Below, in pieces: positions 45,652 through 54,540 of a stretch of DNA of 64,000 nt. Each line of letters begins with the position of its first letter. Position 1 is the first letter of the stretch. The position numbers and the translations under genes are program-made. Source of the stretch: an uncultured Colwellia sp. (GTDB taxonomy: Bacteria; Pseudomonadota; Gammaproteobacteria; Enterobacterales; Alteromonadaceae); the NCBI GenBank assembly GCA_913058395.1, contig CAJXQI010000014.1, positions 1 to 64,000 of the forward strand, read 5' to 3'. The notes under the pieces were generated by a model. It worked only from the letters and a program-made list of their open reading frames with translations. It ran no database searches and had not been told where the DNA came from.

Positions 45652-48270
45652 TTAATAAAAATCATAAGAGAATCTAAAGCCAACCGTGCGAGGCCTATTG
45701 GTTACAACTTTTGGGGTGAACTGTTGAGTGTCAATATACAAAACGGCGCTTTTATCGGTTAAATTATCGATAAAGAGTTCTGCTTTCCATTCGTCGTTGG
45801 TTACACCAAAGCTTAAGTTTGCAAGCACATAACTGTCTTGGTAATTAACACCAGAATAAACATCAGCTTCTTTTTCAATACTTAAACCTGAGCCCGTGCC
45901 ATAAATTAAATTAGTGGCGTCTTCTAGTACGTAGGCATCCATCGTCATGCTGGCTAGTCTTTCACCAGTATAACTCACTGAACCGTTAATATAGCCGGTC
46001 ATATCTTTTGCAATAGGATAGAAATATTGCGCTTGTAAGTTACCTGAAAATTCAGCTGAATAAGGTAGTCGACTGCCAACAGATGGGGCAATACCTTCAA
46101 GTTCAGCATTAACTGAGGTGAGTTCGGTATCAATAAAACTAAATGCGCCAGAGATAATTAAATTATCAGTAGCTACCCAAGTAAAATCACCGTCAATGCC
46201 TTTAATTTCAGCATCACCTACGTTATCAGTAAAAACTAAGAAACTGACATTAGTTGGGTCAAATCGTGATGTTTGTAGATCTGATATTTTTGAATAATAA
46301 GCCGTTGCATTAAAACGCAACGTTTGATCAAATAAGGTAGATTTAAAACCTAATTCTATGTTGTCTAGGCTATCAGTGGTTGAGTACACCGGAATGCGGA
46401 AACCATCAAATGCGCCTTCTTGATTTTTGGCTAATCCACCACCAACTCGGTTAGTAACTGGCGGTCTAAAGCCTTCTGAATATGAAGCAAATAACATTAC
46501 TTCATTCGACACCTGCCAATCAAGCGACGCTTTTATGATGGTATCATCGACCGTTAGTGAACCGTCACTATCAAGTAAACTAGTGTCTAATTGGCCACTA
46601 GCAATAGCGGCCTTAATTGCCGCCGCTTCATCAGCGCCAAAAAACTCTGTTAGTGCAGCATCGCTACCATCACCAAAGGCACGGAGTCTACCGCTGACAT
46701 CAACTGTGGTTGTTGCGCCTTTAAAGGTATCTTCAATTTCGTACCAACGAGCACCAAAACTTGCGGTAACTGTGTCGGTTATATCAAACTCTAGCTGACC
46801 AAATAGCGCTATTTGATCTATGGTGTGGGTAATATCGTTTACAAAGCTAATTTCAGAAGAAAAAGGCCCGCCATTACTATTTATACCCTCAGTACCCGCA
46901 AGCGTTCTTTGTAAGTCAGTAAAGTAAGGTAAGTCAGTATTCCCTAATTGAAATTGTCCCACAGTTGATAATTCTTGAGAATCGTAGAACACACCTGCGG
47001 TAACACGCCAGCGATTTTCAGCTGAGGTATTTAAACGTAATTCATGGGTGGTACGTGAAGTACTGGTTTCTTCTTTATAAAACTTAGTTGGGTCAACACA
47101 TTCTTGTGTTTCTGGTGTACCTGCATAATTACAAGCATAGTAGGCAGCAAAAGAGCCGCCATTGGTGTAACCGGTATAATCAATGGTTGAATTGATATCT
47201 CTGTCTAAGTAACCACCGGTATAAACAATATCAAGGTGTTCAAGTCGACCTTCTAACGTCCAAGTTGTTAAACCAAAATCATCATTATTATTTTCTGGTA
47301 CAAAACGGTTAACTGAAGATTCGCCATCAAGGTTAGGATCGTATGCAAAAACTCCTTCGGTATCGAGAGATTGCTGAGTATGTTGAACTAAAAGATCCCA
47401 GTCATTATTGATTAAATATGATAACCCAAAGCGCGCACCTGCATAGTCTGCAGTGTTAAAGTTGTCTTCCACTAAGGCATCATTTTTGGGCGCTGTAACT
47501 GGTACATTTTCAGGATTTGTTAATGCCCCTCCAGATACCCGACTGATAACGACAGCACTACCGTTGTAGCCCCCTTGGCCTGGAACATTTAGAATATTAT
47601 CTATCCAGCCACCTTGGTGATCATTGTAGGCAGCAACGCGTATAGCAACGGAATCACTTAAAGACATATTGAAATATGCTTCAAGGGAGTTGCTCATATC
47701 ACCTCCCTTAGTAAAGCCAGTACTGGTGTCTAAACCAGCGGCAAAACCATCATGATTCGGCTTGTTGGTAATTAAGCGCACCGTACCTGATTGCGAGCTA
47801 GCGCCAAATAATGTGCCTTGTGGCCCAGGTAATACTTCAACCCGTTCAACATCGGTCGCGTAAATATCTAAATTACGCCCTTGCATCGACACTGGCTGTT
47901 CGTCCAAATAAAAGGCTACCGATGGTTGTAATGCTTGTACTGATGAAACTGCAATACTCGTTTGTGTTGTTGCAGCGCCGCGAATATAAATTTCATTTTG
48001 TCCGGGGCCTGTGCCTTGAAAAACTACGTTAGGTAAAAACTCAACATATTCATCAAAGTTAGAAACGCCAAGCCTTTCTAGATTATCACCGGTTACAGCT
48101 GTAACGGTGACAGGTACTTCTTGAATGGATTCAGAGCGTTTGGTTGCGGTAACTTCAATGATTTCTATTGCTGCTTTTTCTTTCTTTTTTGCTTCTTCGG
48201 CATAGAGAGAGCCTGATGCTGCGAGCGCTGTTAACACAGCACAGTGCAGCTTAGTAAATTTCATATTCAT
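45652..48270 (-). CDS. TonB-dependent outer-membrane receptor
   Basis: This 872-residue receptor has a signal peptide (MKFTKLHCAVLTALAASGSLYA), a TonB-box-like stretch (IEIIEVTATKRSESIQEVPVTVTAVT), the plug domain (YIRGAATTQTSIAVSSVQALQPSVAFYLDEQPV.., LPGPQGTLFGASSQSGTVRLITNKP) and a 22-strand barrel. The last residues FRFSYDFY end in an aromatic residue, as required for outer-membrane insertion. It belongs to the iron-complex/carbohydrate-type receptors common in Alteromonadales. Substrate unknown. AGGGG lies 4 nt before the ATG. Confidence 0.93.
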   Translation of the reverse strand: MNMKFTKLHCAVLTALAASGSLYAEEAKKKEKAAIEIIEVTATKRSESIQEVPVTVTAVTGDNLERLGVSNFDEYVEFLPNVVFQGTGPGQNEIYIRGAATTQTSIAVSSVQALQPSVAFYLDEQPVSMQGRNLDIYATDVERVEVLPGPQGTLFGASSQSGTVRLITNKPNHDGFAAGLDTSTGFTKGGDMSNSLEAYFNMSLSDSVAIRVAAYNDHQGGWIDNILNVPGQGGYNGSAVVISRVSGGALTNPENVPVTAPKNDALVEDNFNTADYAGARFGLSYLINNDWDLLVQHTQQSLDTEGVFAYDPNLDGESSVNRFVPENNNDDFGLTTWTLEGRLEHLDIVYTGGYLDRDINSTIDYTGYTNGGSFAAYYACNYAGTPETQECVDPTKFYKEETSTSRTTHELRLNTSAENRWRVTAGVFYDSQELSTVGQFQLGNTDLPYFTDLQRTLAGTEGINSNGGPFSSEISFVNDITHTIDQIALFGQLEFDITDTVTASFGARWYEIEDTFKGATTTVDVSGRLRAFGDGSDAALTEFFGADEAAAIKAAIASGQLDTSLLDSDGSLTVDDTIIKASLDWQVSNEVMLFASYSEGFRPPVTNRVGGGLAKNQEGAFDGFRIPVYSTTDSLDNIELGFKSTLFDQTLRFNATAYYSKISDLQTSRFDPTNVSFLVFTDNVGDAEIKGIDGDFTWVATDNLIISGAFSFIDTELTSVNAELEGIAPSVGSRLPYSAEFSGNLQAQYFYPIAKDMTGYINGSVSYTGERLASMTMDAYVLEDATNLIYGTGSGLSIEKEADVYSGVNYQDSYVLANLSFGVTNDEWKAELFIDNLTDKSAVLYIDTQQFTPKVVTNRPRTVGFRFSYDFY

Positions 48271-48420
48271 TATCCCCTGGCATTTTTTATTGTTTATTAG
48301 TTAAATACTGTTAGAGTTCTAACTATATTTATGCTCAGTTACAGCTTGGTAATATATGTTAATTTTTTCAAAAACTTAACCGCATTATATTTCTGAGTTA
48401 GCTCAGCATTATGGTGATTG

Positions 48421-48448
48421 TTTACAGGAAGATTTAACCCGATATAAT
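48421..48448 (+). promoter_or_regulatory. Sigma-70 promoter of the BCCT gene
   Basis: TTTACA (48421-48426), a 16-nt spacer and a perfect TATAAT (48443-48448). Transcription should start near 48455, and the ribosome-binding site AGGGGA is at 48468-48473, 5 nt before the TTG start codon. Confidence 0.7.
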
Positions 48449-48478
48449 ATCAATTCAAATTAAATTTAGGGGAACGGC

Positions 48479-50431
48479 TTGCCTTCATCCACTAAGAGTC
48501 AATTAAATAAGCACGTATTTCTTAGTGCTTCATCCATTATTATTGCTCTTTTACTATTTACAGCAGCAATGCCCAAACAAGCTCAGAACTTTTTTGCCGT
48601 TATTCAAGCAAGCATTATTGATAACGGCAGTTGGTTTTATGTGCTCACCGTTGCATTTATCTTCTTTTTTGCGATCTTTTTAGGGCTTTCTCGCTATGGG
48701 GAAATACGTTTAGGCCCCGATCACGCGACACCTGACTACTCTTTAGTTACTTGGCTTTCCATGCTTTTTGCTGCAGGTATGGGTATTGGCTTAATGTTTT
48801 TTGGTGTTGCTGAACCGCTGATGCATTATTTATCACCGCCGACAGCTGAAACTGGCTCGATTGAAGCGGTGCAAGAAGCGATGAAAATGACCTTTTTCCA
48901 CTGGGGGCTTCATGCGTGGGCTATTTATGCCATTGTTGCCTTAGTGTTAGCGTATTTTAGTTATCGACATAATTTGCCGTTGACCTTACGTTCAGCGCTG
49001 TATCCGTTAATTGGCGAGAAAATATATAGCTGGCCAGGGCATTTAGTCGATGTTTTTGCTGTTGTAAGTACGGTTTTTGGTGTTGCTACCTCTTTAGGTT
49101 TAGGGGCTTCACAAGTTAATTCTGGCTTTGGTTATTTATTCGGTATTGATATTTCGACTACTAATCAAATTATTATCATGTGTGGTATCACTGCACTTGC
49201 GGTGATATCGGTTATGTCTGGTTTAGATAAGGGCATTCGAAGGTTGTCTGAAGCTAATATGATTTTAGCTGTCATTTTGCTAGGGCTAATTTTTGTGCTT
49301 GGTCCTACGGTGTTTTTATTACAGGCTTACTTGCAAAATATTGGTGATTATTTAGCGGATATCGTACACAACACCTTTAATTTATTTGCTTATAAAAAGA
49401 CTAGCTGGATTGGTGGTTGGACAATATTTTATTGGGGCTGGTGGCTAGCATGGGCACCTTTTGTCGGTTTGTTTATTGCTCGAATTTCACGTGGTCGTAC
49501 AATTAGAGAATTCATTTTAGGTGTTATGCTAATACCGACTGTATTCACGTTATTGTGGATGACTATTTTTGGTAATAGCGCCATTGATTTAGTTTACGAC
49601 TAAGGCGTTGTAGAACTCGGAGAGATGGTAAGTAAAGACTCTTCCGTAGCCTTATTTGTTTTTCTTGAAAACTTCCCGCTGGCGACAATTTTGTCTTTCT
49701 TTAGCGTGTTAATGATTGTGATATTTTTTGTCACTTCATGTGATTCTGGGGCTATGGTTGTAGACATGCTTTGTTCGCATGGGCGAAATGACACGCCGCT
49801 ATGGCAACGTATTTATTGGGCAGTAGGTATTGGTGTAGTTGCGGCAATATTGTTGCTAGTAGGTGGACTTAGCGCCTTACAAACCATGACCATTGCTAGT
49901 GCTTTACCGTTTGCTATTGTGTTGCTGCTGGCGATTATCGGTTTAATTAAAGCACTTAGAGTTGAAGCTTTTAAGCAAGACAGCCAGCTTATTGCCGCAA
50001 TACCACATTCAAGTAATGAGAATATTGATAGTTGGCAAGCACGTTTGAAAAATATAGTGGATTACCCAAACAAAACCAATGTTAATAAATTCATTAGCCA
50101 AACTATTGAACCTGCATTTGAATTAGTGGCTAAAGAGCTACGAGAAAACCAAATCAATGTTGATATCTCACATGAAAATGGCCTGAGTTTTATTGTCGAC
50201 CATGGTGAAGAGCAGAAATTTGTTTATCGGGTATTAGCGCGCAAACATTCACAGCCAGATTTTGTGTCAGAAGCTGACGATGATGATGAGCAAAGCTATT
50301 ATCGTGCAGAAGTTCATTTAGAAGAAGGCGGGCAAGATTACGATATTATGGGCTGGTCAAAAATGGCAGTGATCAATAACATTATTGATCAATACCATAA
50401 GCATCTACATTTCTTACACTTGTTACGTTAA
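48479..50431 (+). pseudogene. BCCT osmolyte transporter interrupted by one in-frame stop codon
   Basis: This is a betaine/choline/carnitine-type transporter of about 650 codons, interrupted at 49601-49603 by TAA. The first part (48479-49600, 374 residues) has the TM motif MLFAAGMGIGLMFFGVAEPLMHY and the family signature WGWWLAWAPFVGLFIARISRGRTIREF. The second (open from 49604 in the same frame, first ATG at 49625) has FLENFPLATILSFFSVLMIVIFFVTSCDSGAMVVDML and the C-terminal domain. The junction reads VYD-stop-GVVELGEMVSKDSS and the frame is otherwise intact, which suggests one CAA to TAA change. A GGAGAG before ATG 49625 might allow restart, but neither half should transport. Confidence 0.82.
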
Positions 50432-50931
50432 CCTTTTGGAGCGTCGGCTTTATTGATACTGCTGGCGCTCATGGCATTTAGCTCTAATAATGGCGCTGCA
50501 TCTATTTGATCAGCATTCATCATTTCTGATAAACGTTCCATTGAAGACAATAATTGAGATTGCTCCCATTGGGCTAAATTAGAAAATTTATCAATGAAGT
50601 GTTCTTGTAATGCTTGCGGCGCATTGAGTAAAATTGCCTTACCGTCGTCAGTTAAATACAAACCAACTTTACGCTTGTCTTGGGTATCACGTACTCTTGA
50701 TACCAGACCTTTGTTCGCCAACCTATCTAAAATATTTGTCACCGTAGCAGGGCTTAAATTAACACTTTTTGCTACTTGGCTAGAGTTAACCCCAGCTATT
50801 TTCTCTATCTCTAGCATTATTAGTAATTGTGGGCTGGTTAAGCCTGAGGTTTTACTTAAATGCTTAGAATGTAAATCTATCGCTCTAATTACTTTTCTTA
50901 ACGCAATTAATAATTCTTGATGTTTTTCCAT
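50428..50931 (-). CDS. MarR-family regulator (EctR/CosR-like)
   Basis: This 167-residue winged-helix repressor has SGLTSPQLLIMLEIEKIAGVNSSQVAKSVNLSPATVTNILDRLANKGLVSRVRDTQDKRKVGLYLTDDGKAIL. It is convergent with the broken BCCT transporter and their coding ends overlap by four bases. EctR and CosR, MarR-type repressors of ectoine synthesis and BCCT transporter genes in halophilic gammaproteobacteria, are the closest relatives by context. That assignment is inference. Full length, no defects. Confidence 0.9.
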   Translation of the reverse strand: MEKHQELLIALRKVIRAIDLHSKHLSKTSGLTSPQLLIMLEIEKIAGVNSSQVAKSVNLSPATVTNILDRLANKGLVSRVRDTQDKRKVGLYLTDDGKAILLNAPQALQEHFIDKFSNLAQWEQSQLLSSMERLSEMMNADQIDAAPLLELNAMSASSINKADAPKG

Positions 50932-51152
50932 GATATTACGCTTTTAACTTTGAATTGGCGTAGTTTACTTAAAATTAAAAGTAGCGCCTAGAAAATAATT
51001 TAAAAATTTGGTGTTTAGTTTTAACCGTGAATTTGTCCGGCTTATTTTACTCTTGAAAAACATCTTGTGTACTTCAATTAACGAATAGGTATGATGAAGT
51101 TAAAGCTAATAACCTTATAAATATAAATATAAAAATAACAGGGTATGCAAAT

Positions 51153-52373
51153 ATGAAACTTCCAAAAGTTGGTCCCGCTTTTTTAGTGACTGCTGCGTTT
51201 ATTGGCCCCGGTACGGTGATTACCGCATCGATGGCTGGCGCAAATTATGGCTTGTCTTTAGTTTGGGCACTGCTTTTTGCTATGTTCGCTACGTTAATTC
51301 TACAAGAAATGGCGGCAAGGTTAGGCATTGTTAGCCAACAAGGACTAGGCGAAAATATTCGCCAAGCGTTTACTCAACCTTTTGTTAAGTCAGTAGTTGT
51401 TTTCTTAGTGGTTAGTGCCATTGTAGTTGGTAACGGTGCTTATCAAAGTGGTAATATATCGGGAGCAAGTTTAGGTTTAGTCGGCGTTACAGAACAACTA
51501 GGTTGGCAGATTAGCTTTTCCAATATTATTTTCCCAATTGTTATCGGTATCATCGCTTTTTTACTATTAATTACTGGTAGTTATAAAGTAATAGAGCGAT
51601 CGTTAGTGGTTTTAGTTGGCCTGATGAGTGTGGCTTTTGTCGTGACGTTTTTTTTAAGTGACCCTCAATGGCAGCTGTTAATGACGAGTTTTGTCGCTTT
51701 TAAATTGCCAACAGGAGCAACGCTGACGGTCATCGCGTTAATTGGTACCACAGTTGTACCCTATAATTTATTTTTACATGCCTCAACGGCAAGTAAAAAA
51801 TGGCATAGTGCAAAAGACATATCATCAGCAAGACAAGACTTATTCGTTTCTATTCCGTTGGGTGCCTTGATATCCGTAGCGATTCTTTCAACGGCGGCAT
51901 CAGCATTTTTTGGTCAGCAATTGAGTTTACAAAGTGCCGCTGATTTAGCGCCAGCACTGCAGCCATTGTTTGGCGAGTCTGCTAGTATTTTTCTTGGTTT
52001 AGGGCTGTTTGCTGCCGGAATATCATCTGCAATAACAGCGCCTTTAGCAGCGGCCTTTGCTTTAAGTGGTATCTTAAACTTAGATAAGAGCCTTAATGCC
52101 TTTGGCTTTAAAATGACTTGGATGATCATACTAATTATTGGTGTTGTAGTTAGTAGTGCTGGCTTTAAACCTGTTGCGGTTATTTGGTTTGCACAAGTGG
52201 CTAACGGTGTACTTTTACCTTTGGTCAGTATTTTCTTATTGTGGATTATGAATACCCGTGTTTTAGGCGAGTATCGCAATAACTTATGGCAGAATATTGC
52301 AGCAACTGCAGTGATTTTTATTACATTACTATTGAGTGGGCGCAGTTTGATGTCAGCGTTTGGCCTGCTTTGA
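51153..52373 (+). CDS. Nramp-family metal transporter with altered metal site
   Basis: This 406-residue LeuT-fold protein has about eleven helices and the Nramp organisation. In TM1 the DPGN motif is replaced by GPGT (residues 18-21), and in TM6 MPHN is replaced by VPYN (202-205, in TTVVPYNLFLHAS). D and M in these motifs bind the metal in canonical transporters such as MntH. The substitutions suggest altered or lost transition-metal selectivity, as in the Nramp-related clades. Other helices look intact. It stands alone between MarR and DUF1707 genes. Confidence 0.88.
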   Translation: MKLPKVGPAFLVTAAFIGPGTVITASMAGANYGLSLVWALLFAMFATLILQEMAARLGIVSQQGLGENIRQAFTQPFVKSVVVFLVVSAIVVGNGAYQSGNISGASLGLVGVTEQLGWQISFSNIIFPIVIGIIAFLLLITGSYKVIERSLVVLVGLMSVAFVVTFFLSDPQWQLLMTSFVAFKLPTGATLTVIALIGTTVVPYNLFLHASTASKKWHSAKDISSARQDLFVSIPLGALISVAILSTAASAFFGQQLSLQSAADLAPALQPLFGESASIFLGLGLFAAGISSAITAPLAAAFALSGILNLDKSLNAFGFKMTWMIILIIGVVVSSAGFKPVAVIWFAQVANGVLLPLVSIFLLWIMNTRVLGEYRNNLWQNIAATAVIFITLLLSGRSLMSAFGLL

Positions 52374-52404
52374 TTGTGCTGTACTAGCCAAATCGATCAA
52401 TGAT

Positions 52405-52442
52405 AAATAACAAGCCAAATACTTATGTTTGGCCTGTTATTT
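52405..52442. terminator. Bidirectional terminator
   Basis: AAATAACAAGCCAAA and TTTGGCCTGTTATTT form a 15-bp stem with one mismatch around an 8-nt loop, between the convergent Nramp and DUF1707 genes. Confidence 0.7.
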
Positions 52443-52474
52443 ACATGTGCTAATGAATAAACAAGCTAAGTTAC

Positions 52475-53128
52475 TTACTTTTCAATATCGAATGCCGATT
52501 TTAAGTTATTAGCGAAAGCAATAAATTTTTCTTTAATCGTTCTTTTAATGGCAACATTTAATGAACCTAAAACAACTTTGCCTTCAATTGTAATAACGGG
52601 CGCTTGTCTGTTTGCCATTGAAGGCGCTTTGTTTTCAATACTACTGATAATGCCATAAGTTTTACACACGACATTAACATTTTCAGGCACATATATTTTG
52701 CTGCTGCCTAGAATACAGTTCAGTTTTATGGTGATATTTTGATGTTGAAATACAGCGTCAGTAAAATCGAGCGTTGTTTCACCTAAAATACTATTTATGG
52801 TGATGTTTTTTGGCACATACCATTGGCCGCTGCGTTCAATATTGCCAAGAATACTTTTTAAGTTTAACGCGTCATCATCATTGTTGTTGGTTGAATAACT
52901 AGGAGTAAATTGATGCTCTTTTTTGTCAGTGTAATTGCTGTCAGCTTTAAGACTTAAATCAGCGACAAGGTCGACAATTTCTTGGTGAGAATCACTATTC
53001 ATTGCTTGATCGAGCCGACGTTCAAATGCCTCGGATGAGATTACGCCATGACTGTAATTATGTATTAATTGATCAATAGTTTCTTCACGTACTTGTTCAA
53101 TTGGGCGATCTTCAAGAATTACTGGCAT
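52475..53128 (-). CDS. DUF1707 / LiaF-like protein
   Basis: This 217-residue protein without a transmembrane helix has an N-terminal SHOCT/DUF1707-like module (REETIDQLIHNYSHGVISSEAFERRLDQAMNSDSHQEIVDLVADL). A C-terminal LiaF-like beta-helix (cell-wall-active antibiotic response) follows, with repeats SILGETTLDFTDA, NCILGSSKIYVPENVNV and KVVLGSLNVAI. LiaF-type proteins act with cell-envelope stress systems in Gram-positives, and the role in proteobacteria is not established. Two short helices end the protein (IKEKFIAFANNLKSAF). Confidence 0.75.
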   Translation of the reverse strand: MPVILEDRPIEQVREETIDQLIHNYSHGVISSEAFERRLDQAMNSDSHQEIVDLVADLSLKADSNYTDKKEHQFTPSYSTNNNDDDALNLKSILGNIERSGQWYVPKNITINSILGETTLDFTDAVFQHQNITIKLNCILGSSKIYVPENVNVVCKTYGIISSIENKAPSMANRQAPVITIEGKVVLGSLNVAIKRTIKEKFIAFANNLKSAFDIEK

Positions 53129-53746
53129 GTATCACTCCGTTGCAATTTGTTTCGATTATAGTGTTAAAATATTTTATACCCTTTGTTTAACTATGAAGCA
53201 ATGTTGAAGCCAAAGTGTAAAGTTATTAATTTACAATTAGTTAACCTTTTATGTATATATCAGAGAATGTAATTTTGACGATAAATTAGTGAAAATAAAT
53301 AACTATTTACTAGAACGTATATATTTAACTTTTAATGAAATCATTTCACTAATAGCGCGACTATCCAATTTAAACATCTGAATACTTTCAAAATATTATT
53401 AACCGTAGAATAGTCATTGATCTCTGTTGATAGTATCAATTAGCAATATGGACTATATTTATTTAACAAGTTTAACCTTACTATAGAATTGGATTTCTAC
53501 TCTCCTTGAGATTAAGTGCATAGACGCACAATGACTAAACACTTTCTTGATATAAAACTATGCAAGAATAAAACTAATCGGCTGATTATTGGAGAAAATT
53601 TTGTTAAGTTAAGCGCAGAACATTCTTAAGTTAACTTTTAACTTTACAAAGTGTCGATACATTTCTAATCGAATAGGGATTAAACCTGCATGATAGTGGT
53701 TTATTTACCAACATCTGTCAGACATATATTTAGTAGGGAATATAAT
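53129..53746. other. Long AT-rich intergenic region
   Basis: These 618 bases contain no supported gene. The only structure I find is a near-perfect inverted repeat at 53603-53635 (GTTAAGTTAAG / CTTAAGTTAAC, one mismatch, 11-nt spacer) about 110 nt before the solute-binding protein start. It is a possible operator of the following signalling cluster. Confidence 0.5.
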
Positions 53747-54484
53747 TTGAAGTTAGTATATGTTTTTTGTTTTACTTTTCTTTTTCCAACATTCGCAAAA
53801 GCTAATGAGCCACTTCGTGTCGGTTTAATTGAAGGGGGACGTGCACCTTACTTTTTCGCCCATGATAACCCCCGAACAGGGCTATATAAAGATATTTTAA
53901 CAGCGATCAGTCGATTGACTGGTGTAAAGTTTTCTTTTGATTATTATCCTCAAGCACGACTACGAAAAATGATGATTTCAGGCAACTTAGATGTCGAAAT
54001 GGGCACAGACCCTTTATGGCGCCAAGCGGCAAATGAAATTAATCAGTCGGTTTACTCAGACCCCTTTATGCAATCCACTGAATCTTGGGTGGTTGCCCTG
54101 AATAATAAAGATAGAATTGATACTTTAATTGCTACTCCTGGCGTTGCTAGACCTTGTCTTGTTTTAGGTTTTAATGTTGAAACAAATATGAAAAAGGCCA
54201 ATGACAATGTGAAAGGAAACAGTGATCAACACTTATTAAATATGCTTGTTAGAAATCGCTGTGATATAGCTTTGATTCCAGATGTTATTTTAGAATATTA
54301 TCAAGTGGTTGAAGATAAACGTTTCGTTTTATCTCCTGCAAAAAACAAGTATCAATTGAGCATTCGTTTTGGTAAAAAACATCAGTCTTTCTTACCTAAG
54401 ATCAATAAAGCGCTCAGAGAAATAAAGCAAAGTGGAGAGCTACAACAGTTGATGAACAAGTACGGCATTAACCATAGTTATTAG
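53747..54484 (+). CDS. Periplasmic solute-binding protein (PBP2 fold)
   Basis: This 245-residue protein of the amino-acid-type solute-binding family has a signal peptide KLVYVFCFTFLFPTFAKA, then LRVGLIEGGRAPYFFAHDNPRTGLYKDILTAISRLTGVKFSFDYYPQARLRKMMISGNLDVEMGTDPLWR. The ORF from ATG 53690 would put 19 extra residues ahead of the signal. The TTG at 53747 has AGGGAA 6 nt upstream and is preferred. No ABC-transporter genes are nearby. It precedes a histidine kinase that contains its own PBP2 domain, so a sensory role is more likely than uptake. Confidence 0.8.
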   Translation: MKLVYVFCFTFLFPTFAKANEPLRVGLIEGGRAPYFFAHDNPRTGLYKDILTAISRLTGVKFSFDYYPQARLRKMMISGNLDVEMGTDPLWRQAANEINQSVYSDPFMQSTESWVVALNNKDRIDTLIATPGVARPCLVLGFNVETNMKKANDNVKGNSDQHLLNMLVRNRCDIALIPDVILEYYQVVEDKRFVLSPAKNKYQLSIRFGKKHQSFLPKINKALREIKQSGELQQLMNKYGINHSY

Positions 54485-54540
54485 TATCGTAATCCAATGT
54501 TAAGTTCTGCTATGTAGTTTATCAGGGAAACTTTCACCTT

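Noticed and set aside
49600-49625. Frameshift in the BCCT gene
   Set aside because: Both halves are in the same frame and no base insertion or deletion is needed; a single stop codon explains the break.
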